Position numbers and translations under genes: made by a program. The notes beneath the pieces were generated by a model. That model searched no databases and was not told the DNA's origin. It saw only the letters and a program-made list of their open reading frames with translations. Below, piece after piece: positions 1-6,475 of a stretch of DNA of 12,158 nt. This stretch comes from an uncultured Bacillaceae bacterium (GTDB lineage: Bacteria; Bacillota; Bacilli; Bacillales; Alkalibacillaceae). The stretch lies in the NCBI GenBank assembly GCA_937983065.1, contig CALKAL010000145.1:1-12158 (forward strand), given 5' to 3'. How positions within the stretch are numbered: position 1 is the stretch's first letter; every line of letters starts with the position of its first letter.

Positions 1-76
1 AATTTTTGATAATAGTAGAAAAGAAATGGGGTTTTAGATAGAGGGAAAATGGGTGAGATAAAAAACTTTTTAACAT

Positions 77-117
77 AAAAAAATCATACCCCTGAGTATT
101 TTCGGAGTATGATTTTT
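77..117 (-). terminator. Intrinsic terminator ending the leftward operon
   Basis: Arms at 79-92 and 104-117 pair over 11 bases (AAAAATCATAC with GTATGATTTTT), then one C/A mismatch and two more G-C pairs, closing a loop of about 11 bases. Read leftwards, the hairpin ends in a run of seven T (83-77), so it should work as a rho-independent terminator about 70 bp past the last gene. The arms are also flanked by T on the other side, so it could stop rightward transcription too. Positions 1-76 and 121-186 hold no gene that I can support; a weak ACCAA/TTGGT inverted repeat sits at 145-160. Confidence 0.85.
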
Positions 118-186
118 AAAAACAACATATGGAATGTATTATTGACCAAATCTCATTGGTTTATCGGAAAATATAGGCTATATCAT

Positions 187-1215
187 TTAAAACTCAACCT
201 TCCGAGCAAATCCTTGGTTATAAACCCCTGGAAGACCATAATCGTACCCTAGCTTTTCCGCCGCTTCTTTCACCCAGTAAGGATATCTGAGCAAACCTTT
301 TCCAATCGCAATCATATCAGCTTGTCCGCTTTCAACGACTTCGTTTGCTTTGACAGGATCTTCAAGGTAGCCGACGGAAATAACAGGAACGTTAAATTCT
401 TTTTTCACTAATTCAGCATATTTAACTTGATAGCCAGCGAATACATCTGGTCTATCTGGAGAATTACCGCCAGTGCTCACATCAAATGCATCAACACCTG
501 CATCGATAAACTTTTGTAAAAGAGGCTGAATATGCGAATAGTCGTACCCTTTTTCGCCATATTCCACCGCGGAAATACGCATGACTAATGGTATTTCTTC
601 AGGAATGTTCTGTCTAATCTCATGAATAACTTCTAATGCAAAGCGGTCATATTCTCCGTATTCATCTTGGCGTTGGTTACTTTGTGGCGATAAAAATTGG
701 TGAATTAAATAACCGTGTGCACCGTGCAATTCAATCACATCAAAGCCCGCCTCAACAGCTAATTTTGCACTTACACCGAATTTCTTAATAATCTCTTTAA
801 TCTCTTCAATCTTCAATTCTCTCGGAACGGGGCTCTTGTCTGAAAATGGAATCGCACTTGGTGCAACGATATCCCCATTTTCAATCGTGGATTTTCTCCC
901 AGCATGAGCAATTTGAATCGCAACCTTTGATCCGTACGATTGGCTAGCTTCAACAATTCGCTGGTAAGAATCCACTTGACTGTCATCCCATAACCCTAAA
1001 CATTGTTCTGTAATTCTTCCTTTAGGCTCTACGTTTGTCATTTCAAAGCAGATCAGTCCAACGCCGCCGACCGCTCGACTAACTAAATGGACAAAATGCC
1101 AATCATTCGGTGTTCCATCCTTTTTCTCCACCTGATATTGGCACATTGGAGAGAGCATGATTCTATTTTTTATCTCGACTTCTTTTAGTTTTATCGTACT
1201 AAATAATTGACTCAA
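187..1215 (-). CDS. namA: Old Yellow Enzyme family NADPH dehydrogenase, YqjM/NamA type
   Basis: FMN-dependent flavoprotein that uses NADPH to reduce activated C=C bonds of enones and related compounds; a cytosolic TIM barrel. At 342 aa it is close to Bacillus subtilis YqjM (about 338 aa). Hallmarks of the thermophilic-like OYE class are present: Cys25 and Tyr27 in SPMCQYQ near the FMN, His164/His167/Tyr169 in ELHGAHGYLIHQ, the DEYGG-like segment near 184-190, Arg213, a phosphate-binding stretch around IAIGKGLLR (302-310), and a C-terminal Arg338 in GFARKVEF like the arginine finger of YqjM. The start is TTG, 7 bases after GAGGAGAG. It is the last gene of the leftward operon, 56 bp after the PanE-like gene. 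B. subtilis YqjM is a stress-type reductase, but here the position suggests a reduction step on the operon's unknown substrate. Family call is firm; physiological substrate is unknown. Confidence 0.9.
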   Translation of the reverse strand: MSQLFSTIKLKEVEIKNRIMLSPMCQYQVEKKDGTPNDWHFVHLVSRAVGGVGLICFEMTNVEPKGRITEQCLGLWDDSQVDSYQRIVEASQSYGSKVAIQIAHAGRKSTIENGDIVAPSAIPFSDKSPVPRELKIEEIKEIIKKFGVSAKLAVEAGFDVIELHGAHGYLIHQFLSPQSNQRQDEYGEYDRFALEVIHEIRQNIPEEIPLVMRISAVEYGEKGYDYSHIQPLLQKFIDAGVDAFDVSTGGNSPDRPDVFAGYQVKYAELVKKEFNVPVISVGYLEDPVKANEVVESGQADMIAIGKGLLRYPYWVKEAAEKLGYDYGLPGVYNQGFARKVEF

Positions 1216-1271
1216 TACAATCTCTCCTCATTTAAATTTTTATAAATAAAATACGCTAACTTTACTATTTT

Positions 1272-2309
1272 TTATCTATATACTTCATTATTTTTCTCTA
1301 GTAAAATGTCTAAATTTTGAGTAGACATTTCTCTCTCGCCATTTTCTATCTCTTGTAGCATGTCAATTAATAATCGACATAGTGGCATTTCGATATTTGC
1401 CCGTTCAGCTAAGTTAAAAATCGGTTTAAAATGATACGGTTTTTCCGTCTTTCTTTTTCTAACTACGATATCTCGCCAAATCCCACTATGGACTTTCGTA
1501 TATTTTCTTAAACGTTCAACGTGAATGTCGAGCTGGGCATGCATTTTATCTAAATCCCGGCTTTCAATAGGGTATGCATCATCGGGATTCCAATCATCAA
1601 AGGCGACCGTTTTCACACCGACATAATCGGCAACCTGCAACACTTCAGCCGCCAAATTCATTAACATCACTCGGTAACGCCGATTGTTAAAAACATCCGC
1701 CATCTTTTCATTCGTTAATGCGGTTGCGGTTAAAATCCCACCGTAAGCGAGTTTTGCCCATAAATAGCCGTAAACATTTTCACTAATTTTCACTTGTTCT
1801 AATGCTAATAGCTCGTTTTCCAGCGCTTGTAATCTTGGTGTATATTTGCCATTAAGCTCGCCAACAGACACTGAACCTTTCCCGCCATAGCTAATAACTC
1901 CAGGCTCAATATAATCGGAAAAAATATTAACAAACCCACCTAATGTCCGTTCCTCTCCAACGACTTCTGCAATGTCAATTTCACACAATCCGTTTTGAAT
2001 CGAGACGACGAAAGAATCATCGGTTAAAAGGGGTAATAAAGGAGTTAAAGCATCCTTCGTAAACTGCGCTTTAACACAAAGTAAAATACATTCTACTTTT
2101 TCATCATTCTTAAGCAATTGGTCGGGAGTATATGCTTTAACCGGGACTGTAAAAGTTTCATCTTGACTTTTAATCGTCAGTCCGTCTTGATTAATCTTCT
2201 TAACATGGTCCTCTGCAATATCGACTAATTCAACGTTTCGACCTTTTCTAGAAAGTAATGCACCGATCACTCCACCAATAGCTCCTGCTCCCACAATCGT
2301 AATTTTCAA
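1272..2309 (-). CDS. Ketopantoate reductase (PanE/ApbA)-family dehydrogenase, likely not a true PanE
   Basis: NAD(P)H-dependent 2-oxoacid/2-hydroxyacid dehydrogenase of the 6-phosphogluconate dehydrogenase-like fold, 345 aa from the start chosen here. The N-terminal Rossmann motif GAGAIGG (about residues 6-12), the LLCVKAQ strand, the SIQNGL segment and the catalytic Lys186 in YLWAKLAYGG are clear. In E. coli PanE the Lys is followed by two substrate-binding Asn residues (Asn180, Asn184); here the matching places read Gly and Thr. The C-terminal signature keeps a KTE Glu (about 289) but then diverges (KPYHF). I therefore infer an altered substrate rather than pantothenate synthesis. An upstream in-frame TTG at 2318 exists, but AGGGAG at 2324-2319 touches it; the TTG at 2309 lies 9 bases away and yields the typical start MKITIVGAGAIGG. 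It follows the M20 peptidase gene by 27 bp. Confidence 0.82.
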   Translation of the reverse strand: MKITIVGAGAIGGVIGALLSRKGRNVELVDIAEDHVKKINQDGLTIKSQDETFTVPVKAYTPDQLLKNDEKVECILLCVKAQFTKDALTPLLPLLTDDSFVVSIQNGLCEIDIAEVVGEERTLGGFVNIFSDYIEPGVISYGGKGSVSVGELNGKYTPRLQALENELLALEQVKISENVYGYLWAKLAYGGILTATALTNEKMADVFNNRRYRVMLMNLAAEVLQVADYVGVKTVAFDDWNPDDAYPIESRDLDKMHAQLDIHVERLRKYTKVHSGIWRDIVVRKRKTEKPYHFKPIFNLAERANIEMPLCRLLIDMLQEIENGEREMSTQNLDILLEKNNEVYR

Positions 2310-2318
2310 CGTCGACAA

Positions 2319-2324
2319 CTCCCT
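2319..2324 (-). promoter_or_regulatory. Ribosome binding site deciding the PanE-like start
   Basis: Leftward AGGGAG ends 9 bases before the TTG at 2309 and directly abuts the other in-frame TTG at 2318, which favours the shorter protein. Confidence 0.7.
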
Positions 2325-2336
2325 AGCTCTACAAAT

Positions 2337-3470
2337 TTACGCTTTTTCAATTAATGCTGCTAACAATGCCGTTCTTGATACTAAATGGTCGATAAAAATA
2401 TATTCATCAATCGAATGCGCCCCATCACCGACAGCACCAAGACCATCTAATGTTGCGGTATATAATGATGTATAGTTGCCATCACTTGCCCCCCCGACAA
2501 ACGCTTTCGGCAAATGTTCATTACAATGCTTTTTCATCATTGTTTTCGCCATTTGATAAAGCTGTTCGCTTTCTTCATCTTTTTCCATCGGAGGTCGGGT
2601 AAACCCGCCTTTAATTTCTAATTCGACCTTATCGTTAATCGGCTCTAATTGCGTTATATATTGATGAATCTTTTTACTATCACTAATTGTCGGGACTCGT
2701 ACATCCACTTTTAATTCTGCATATTCTGGAATCGTGTTTTTCGCACTTCCACCATTAATAATGCCACAGTTTACAGTAATCCCCGCTTCATAATCATTTA
2801 ACGCTTGCAGTTCTAACACTTGATGGCTAATTTCTTCGATAGCACTGACCCCTTCTTCTGGTGAATTTCCAGCATGAGCAGGTACTCCACTCGCCTTAAC
2901 AATATACGAAGCGACACCTTTTCGAGCAATTTTAATTGCACCGTCTTCCCCGAAAGATGGTTCTAAGACGAAAGCAAATTTACTTTTTTTAGCCTCTTCA
3001 ACAATTAACTGTCGCGATGTTTTACTTCCTAACTCCTCATCTGAATTGAATATACAGACAATCTTTTTATCCTTTAACATTTGCAGCTCAGTTAATGCAT
3101 GTAAAGCAAAGATCGCTTGGACTAACCCAGTTTTCATATCATATATACCAGGACCGTATACTTTCCCTTCTTCAATGCGAAACGGATTTCGCTTGATCGT
3201 ACCAATTGGGTGAACCGTATCGAAATGACCGACAATTAAAATTTGTTCGTCCCCTTCACCAATTTCCCCAATAATATGATTACCGAATTCCTCATTTTCG
3301 ACGATTCTCGTTTTTCCTCCCGTGAATTGTTCGAATAATTCCCTTAACATATTGCCTAAATAATCGTTTTGTTTTTTATGATGCGTTGGACTTTCTATTT
3401 CAACCACCTGTTTGATCATGTCGATCATCATTGATTCTTTATCTTTTAGGAAGTCCAAATAATTATCCAT
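2337..3470 (-). CDS. M20 family metallopeptidase, carboxypeptidase G2-like
   Basis: Di-zinc cytosolic hydrolase expected to remove a C-terminal amino acid (often Glu) or an acyl group from an amide; 377 aa, usual length. All metal ligands and the base can be placed: His82 and Asp84 in GHFDTV, Asp111 in GIYDMKTG, the Glu145-Glu146 pair in NSDEELGS, Glu170 in LEPS, and His352 in GDGAHS. The lid/dimerisation domain spans about 185-295 and includes His199 in VPAHAG. The stretch GGASDGNY through GDGAHS (327-353) matches the carboxypeptidase G2 layout. The ATG start has GAGAGGA 6 bases upstream and there is no signal peptide. It lies 79 bp after dctP, behind a GC-rich hairpin. Because it is co-directional with a TRAP importer, I infer that it hydrolyses an imported N-acyl or peptide-like carboxylate. 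Exact substrate unknown. Confidence 0.88.
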   Translation of the reverse strand: MDNYLDFLKDKESMMIDMIKQVVEIESPTHHKKQNDYLGNMLRELFEQFTGGKTRIVENEEFGNHIIGEIGEGDEQILIVGHFDTVHPIGTIKRNPFRIEEGKVYGPGIYDMKTGLVQAIFALHALTELQMLKDKKIVCIFNSDEELGSKTSRQLIVEEAKKSKFAFVLEPSFGEDGAIKIARKGVASYIVKASGVPAHAGNSPEEGVSAIEEISHQVLELQALNDYEAGITVNCGIINGGSAKNTIPEYAELKVDVRVPTISDSKKIHQYITQLEPINDKVELEIKGGFTRPPMEKDEESEQLYQMAKTMMKKHCNEHLPKAFVGGASDGNYTSLYTATLDGLGAVGDGAHSIDEYIFIDHLVSRTALLAALIEKA

Positions 3471-3508
3471 CGTTTATCCTCTCTTCTGTTTTCAATCATA
3501 TGTTCAAA

Positions 3509-3534
3509 GAGCCGGCGATTATATTTGCCGGCTC
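3509..3534 (-). terminator. GC-rich hairpin after dctP (attenuator or mRNA end)
   Basis: Perfect 8-bp arms GAGCCGGC (3509-3516) and GCCGGCTC (3527-3534) enclose a 10-base AT loop. Read leftwards the stem is followed by only three T and then GAACA, so it is probably a leaky terminator or a 3' stabilising structure rather than a full stop. It would let dctP, the binding protein, be made in excess over the enzymes downstream. Confidence 0.6.
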
Positions 3535-3549
3535 ATCTTTCAAAATTTC

Positions 3550-4602
3550 CTAGTTGTTATTATAAATTTCTACAAACTGCTCATAAATTTCTGTTGCTGG
3601 GTAGCCTGCATTATCTTGCTCTTCTAACCATTTATCTGTAAGTGGCGAAAGAATCTCTCTTACTTCTTCAACAACTTCATCACTTACTTCATAAATTTCC
3701 ATACCTGCATCTTCTGCTAGCTGCCATGCTTCTTCACTCGTATACTCTTTAATGAATGTACTTAAGTCAGCTGTAATTTCATTGCTTGCTTGGTCAATCG
3801 CTTCTTGTACATTTTCTGGTAAAGAATTATATTTTTCTAAGCTCATCGTAAATACGCCACCCCAACCGTTAAGTGGAAGGTTTCTTATACCGTATTGTAA
3901 AACTTCCGTAAATTGATAGTCTGTCCATGACGTTGTTGAACCCCAGTATCCGTCAACAGTGTTACGACGTAATGCTTCTAAAGATTCAGAGGCACTAATC
4001 GCAATTGGTGTTGACCCAATAGCAGCTGCCGCCTCATCATGAAGCCCGCCTGATGATCTTAATTTTAATTTAGCAATATCCTCAACTGTTTCAGGCTTAT
4101 CATTAACTGTTCCAATCGTGTACGGTTCCCAAGCAACAGCCATAATTGGGACAACCCCAACTTTTTCAAGCTCACTCTTAAACGGATCTTGGTTTAAAAT
4201 TTCCCAATACGCATTTGTCGCCTTTTCAGGATCTACATATAAATCAGGTAACATCATAAAGTCCATTAAAGGTAATGTTTCTTCCATATAAAGTGTATAA
4301 CCAACATCTAATACCCCACTTGTTACAAGATCAAACGTGTCTCCAGCAGGTCCCATTTGTGAGTTTGAGTAATGTTCGAAAGTCACTTGACCATCTGTTA
4401 ATTCTTCAACTCTTTCCATCCAAGGAATAACCGCATTTACTGTTAAGTTATGGTCATCCGTTAAATGTGTACCAAACTTTAATACAATTTCTTCCCCGCT
4501 ATTATTACTTCCTTCATCATTTGTTCCATTTGCATCTTCATCATTGTTACAAGCAGCTAAAAATAAAACTGCTGCCATTAAAATAAAAGCAAACTTTTTC
4601 AT
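3550..4602 (-). CDS. dctP: TRAP transporter substrate-binding lipoprotein, DctP family
   Basis: Extracellular solute receptor of a tripartite ATP-independent periplasmic (TRAP) transporter, 350 aa. The first 17 residues form a lipoprotein signal ending in the lipobox LAAC, with Cys18 as the lipidation site, followed by an Asn/Asp/Glu/Gly/Ser-rich tether to about residue 38. The DctP domain starts at IVLKFGTHLTDDH. Arg182 in LKLRSSGG is the likely conserved arginine that pairs with the substrate carboxylate in this family, and NTVDGYWGS (214-222) is the second typical signature. The ATG start has AAGGGGGA (4618-4611) 8 bases upstream. The protein is acidic. It is the last TRAP gene in transcription order, has a possible private promoter, and is followed by a hairpin. 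The ligand should be an organic acid; which one cannot be read from the sequence. Confidence 0.93.
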   Translation of the reverse strand: MKKFAFILMAAVLFLAACNNDEDANGTNDEGSNNSGEEIVLKFGTHLTDDHNLTVNAVIPWMERVEELTDGQVTFEHYSNSQMGPAGDTFDLVTSGVLDVGYTLYMEETLPLMDFMMLPDLYVDPEKATNAYWEILNQDPFKSELEKVGVVPIMAVAWEPYTIGTVNDKPETVEDIAKLKLRSSGGLHDEAAAAIGSTPIAISASESLEALRRNTVDGYWGSTTSWTDYQFTEVLQYGIRNLPLNGWGGVFTMSLEKYNSLPENVQEAIDQASNEITADLSTFIKEYTSEEAWQLAEDAGMEIYEVSDEVVEEVREILSPLTDKWLEEQDNAGYPATEIYEQFVEIYNNN

Positions 4603-4628
4603 GACTTATTTCCCCCTTATGGATGTTT

Positions 4629-4656
4629 AATTTAAAAATTATTTATTTAAAGTCAA
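4629..4656 (-). promoter_or_regulatory. Candidate internal promoter for dctP
   Basis: Leftward TTGACT (4656-4651, 5 of 6 matches to the -35 consensus), a 16-base spacer and TAAATT (4634-4629, 4 of 6). Transcription would start near 4622, just ahead of the strong dctP ribosome site. The -35 lies within one arm of the inverted repeat at 4649-4671. Predicted by eye only. Confidence 0.4.
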
Positions 4657-4671
4657 TTAATAATTGACTTT
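4649..4671. repeat. Perfect 11-bp inverted repeat between dctQ and dctP
   Basis: The arms AAAGTCAATTA and TAATTGACTTT are separated by one base. It could be a dyad operator over the candidate dctP -35, or an AU hairpin protecting the 5' end of a processed dctP mRNA. It lacks a following T run on the leftward strand, so it is not a terminator for dctQ. Confidence 0.75.
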
Positions 4672-4686
4672 GATACCCTTTAAAAA

Positions 4687-5175
4687 TTAGGCTTCTTTTT
4701 TAAAGAAACTTGCGATGTTTAATACAAACTCGACGATTAACCTTATACAGAACAACCCTGCGCCAATAGGTACCCAAATGTAGGCAAGCCATAATGGCCA
4801 GCGAACTAAACCAGATGTGACGTTTCCATTAATAAACGCACTTAACGTTCTGTCATAACCTGTATAAAGGATTAATCCCATAATAAAAAGTCCGAGTATG
4901 ATAAAAATGAGTTGTGAGATTTTTTTCATCGTTTCAGGAAACTTATCATAAACGAATGTAATACTGATATGTCCTCTTTTCGCCCACGTATACCCCATCG
5001 CAGGGAATATCATTGCGACCATTAAATAATTTTCAACAAGAACGTAGGCACCTACAATAGGAGCATCAAAAAACTGCCTCAACAAACCATCTATCGCTAC
5101 AATTACCATGATGATAAACAGCCATAGCATAGATAATTGTAAAAAAACTTTATCAATTCGATCTAAGACTTTCAA
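4687..5175 (-). CDS. dctQ: TRAP transporter small permease, DctQ family
   Basis: Four-helix membrane subunit that joins DctM to form the TRAP membrane complex; 162 aa from the start chosen, normal for the family. Hydrophobic segments lie at about 11-31, 41-62, 83-103 and 124-146, and the loop after helix 2 holds the family-typical YTWAKRGHISI stretch. An ATG at 5208 is in frame, but it would overlap dctM by 22 bases and has no ribosome site suited to it. The TTG at 5175 has AGGGGGTG (5188-5181) 5 bases upstream and begins right after the dctM stop, so I take TTG as the start. The gap to dctM is 11 bp, which suggests translational coupling. An 84-bp gap with regulatory structure separates it from dctP. 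Confidence 0.9.
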   Translation of the reverse strand: MKVLDRIDKVFLQLSMLWLFIIMVIVAIDGLLRQFFDAPIVGAYVLVENYLMVAMIFPAMGYTWAKRGHISITFVYDKFPETMKKISQLIFIILGLFIMGLILYTGYDRTLSAFINGNVTSGLVRWPLWLAYIWVPIGAGLFCIRLIVEFVLNIASFFKKEA

Positions 5176-5180
5176 AATAA

Positions 5181-5188
5181 CACCCCCT
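5181..5188 (-). promoter_or_regulatory. Ribosome binding site deciding the dctQ start
   Basis: Leftward AGGGGGTG overlaps the dctM stop codon (TAG at 5189-5187) and sits 5 bases before the TTG at 5175. It supports the TTG start over the ATG at 5208. Confidence 0.75.
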
Positions 5189-6461
5189 ATAACAGATTTA
5201 CGATCCATGGAAAGAAGAATATAATAAAGATCATCACAAACTGGGCTGCCACAAATGGCATAACGCCTTTAAACGTCTTCTCTAACGACTCACCAGTAGC
5301 TCCAGCTGCGACATAACAGTTTAAGCCTAATGGCGGTGTTACAAGACCTGTTTCAGCCGCGGCAACGATTAAAATCGCAAACCAGATAACATCGACACCT
5401 AAAGCTTCAACAATTGGAATCGCTAATGGCAATGTTAAGTAGAGAATCGCCACTTGGTCCATAAACAATCCTAAAAACGCATACAATAAAACGAAAATTA
5501 ATACGATGTAAGCGGCACTAATATCAAGGCCTGCAATGAAATCAACAAGGTGTCTAGTAATTTGTGTTAATGTTAAATAATATCCAAATACCATTGCTCC
5601 GATAATAATCGCAAAGATCATCGTTGTCGTTCTAATCGTACTCGTTAACGCTGTTTTTACCTTTTCAAAGCTCATTCTTCCCATAAATAACGGGATTAAG
5701 AAAGAACCTAATGCCGCAATACCCGCCGCTTCAGTAATCGTCACCCAGCCCGAGAAAATACTGACGAGTACAATAAGGATGAGCAGTAAGATCGACCATA
5801 AATGTTTAATTGATGCTACCTTTTCTTTAAAAGGAACCTTCTCAGTAATGGTTGGCGCATCCTGTGGACGTCTTTTCACCCAAATCAAAACGACGAGAAC
5901 ATACATGAGAGCTGTCAAAATTCCCGGAATAATTCCAGCTCTAAATAAATCGGTAATCGAATAGCCTGAAATTAAACCGAAAATGATTAACGTTCCACTT
6001 GGCGGAATCATAATCGCTAACGTTCCACTAATACTCGCTACACCGAGGGATAAGTTTTTTGAGTAGCCATGCTTATTCATCTCTGGTACAGCTGCTCCTG
6101 CTAATGTTGCCGTTGAACCAGTACTCGTCCCACTTAAAGCACCTAATCCAGCACCCGCAATAACTGTTGAAATCGCAAGCCCACCAGGTAATCTTCCAAT
6201 CCATTTCTGCGCAACCCAGAATAGGTCACTCGTTATATTACTCGCTGTTAAAAAATTCGCCATTAATATAAATAGTGGGATTGATAAGAACTCGTAGTGG
6301 GCCACCTGAGTGTACGAGTTCGTTGCAAATATACCAAGTAATGTATCTAAATCAGCAACGAGTATTAACCCGATTGCCCCAGATGCTGCCATCGATAAAA
6401 AGACAGGAACCCCGAGGGCTAATAGTACGAATAATAATATAATCGGTAAATATATTTCCAT
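5187..6461 (-). CDS. dctM: TRAP transporter large permease, DctM family
   Basis: Large transport subunit of the TRAP system, a cation-coupled symporter of the cytoplasmic membrane; 424 aa, usual length. The chain is almost wholly hydrophobic, with roughly 11-13 membrane segments starting at residue 4. Family signatures visible are the GALSGTSTGSTATLAG stretch (about 107-122), IMIPPSGTLIIFG (about 150-162) and, in the C-terminal half, AAETGLVTPPLGLNCYV (about 367-383); the two halves show the internal duplication typical of the ion transporter superfamily. The ATG start lies 9 bases after GAGAGGGTGA, which overlaps the stop of the M28-like gene. Gene order is unusual: dctM comes first and dctP last, whereas TRAP operons usually run P-Q-M. 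Confidence 0.93.
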   Translation of the reverse strand: MEIYLPIILLFVLLALGVPVFLSMAASGAIGLILVADLDTLLGIFATNSYTQVAHYEFLSIPLFILMANFLTASNITSDLFWVAQKWIGRLPGGLAISTVIAGAGLGALSGTSTGSTATLAGAAVPEMNKHGYSKNLSLGVASISGTLAIMIPPSGTLIIFGLISGYSITDLFRAGIIPGILTALMYVLVVLIWVKRRPQDAPTITEKVPFKEKVASIKHLWSILLLILIVLVSIFSGWVTITEAAGIAALGSFLIPLFMGRMSFEKVKTALTSTIRTTTMIFAIIIGAMVFGYYLTLTQITRHLVDFIAGLDISAAYIVLIFVLLYAFLGLFMDQVAILYLTLPLAIPIVEALGVDVIWFAILIVAAAETGLVTPPLGLNCYVAAGATGESLEKTFKGVMPFVAAQFVMIFIIFFFPWIVNLL

Positions 6462-6463
6462 TT

Positions 6464-6475
6464 GGTGAGCTCACC
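6464..6475. repeat. 12-bp perfect palindrome over the dctM ribosome site
   Basis: GGTGAGCTCACC covers the stop codon of the M28-like gene and part of the dctM Shine-Dalgarno. In RNA it has no loop, so it could pair only partly within one molecule. It may be chance. Confidence 0.4.

Noticed and set aside
5779..5964. Rightward 61-codon frame inside dctM
   Set aside because: It lies antisense to a clear membrane-protein gene, has no ribosome site and no recognisable content; a shadow frame.
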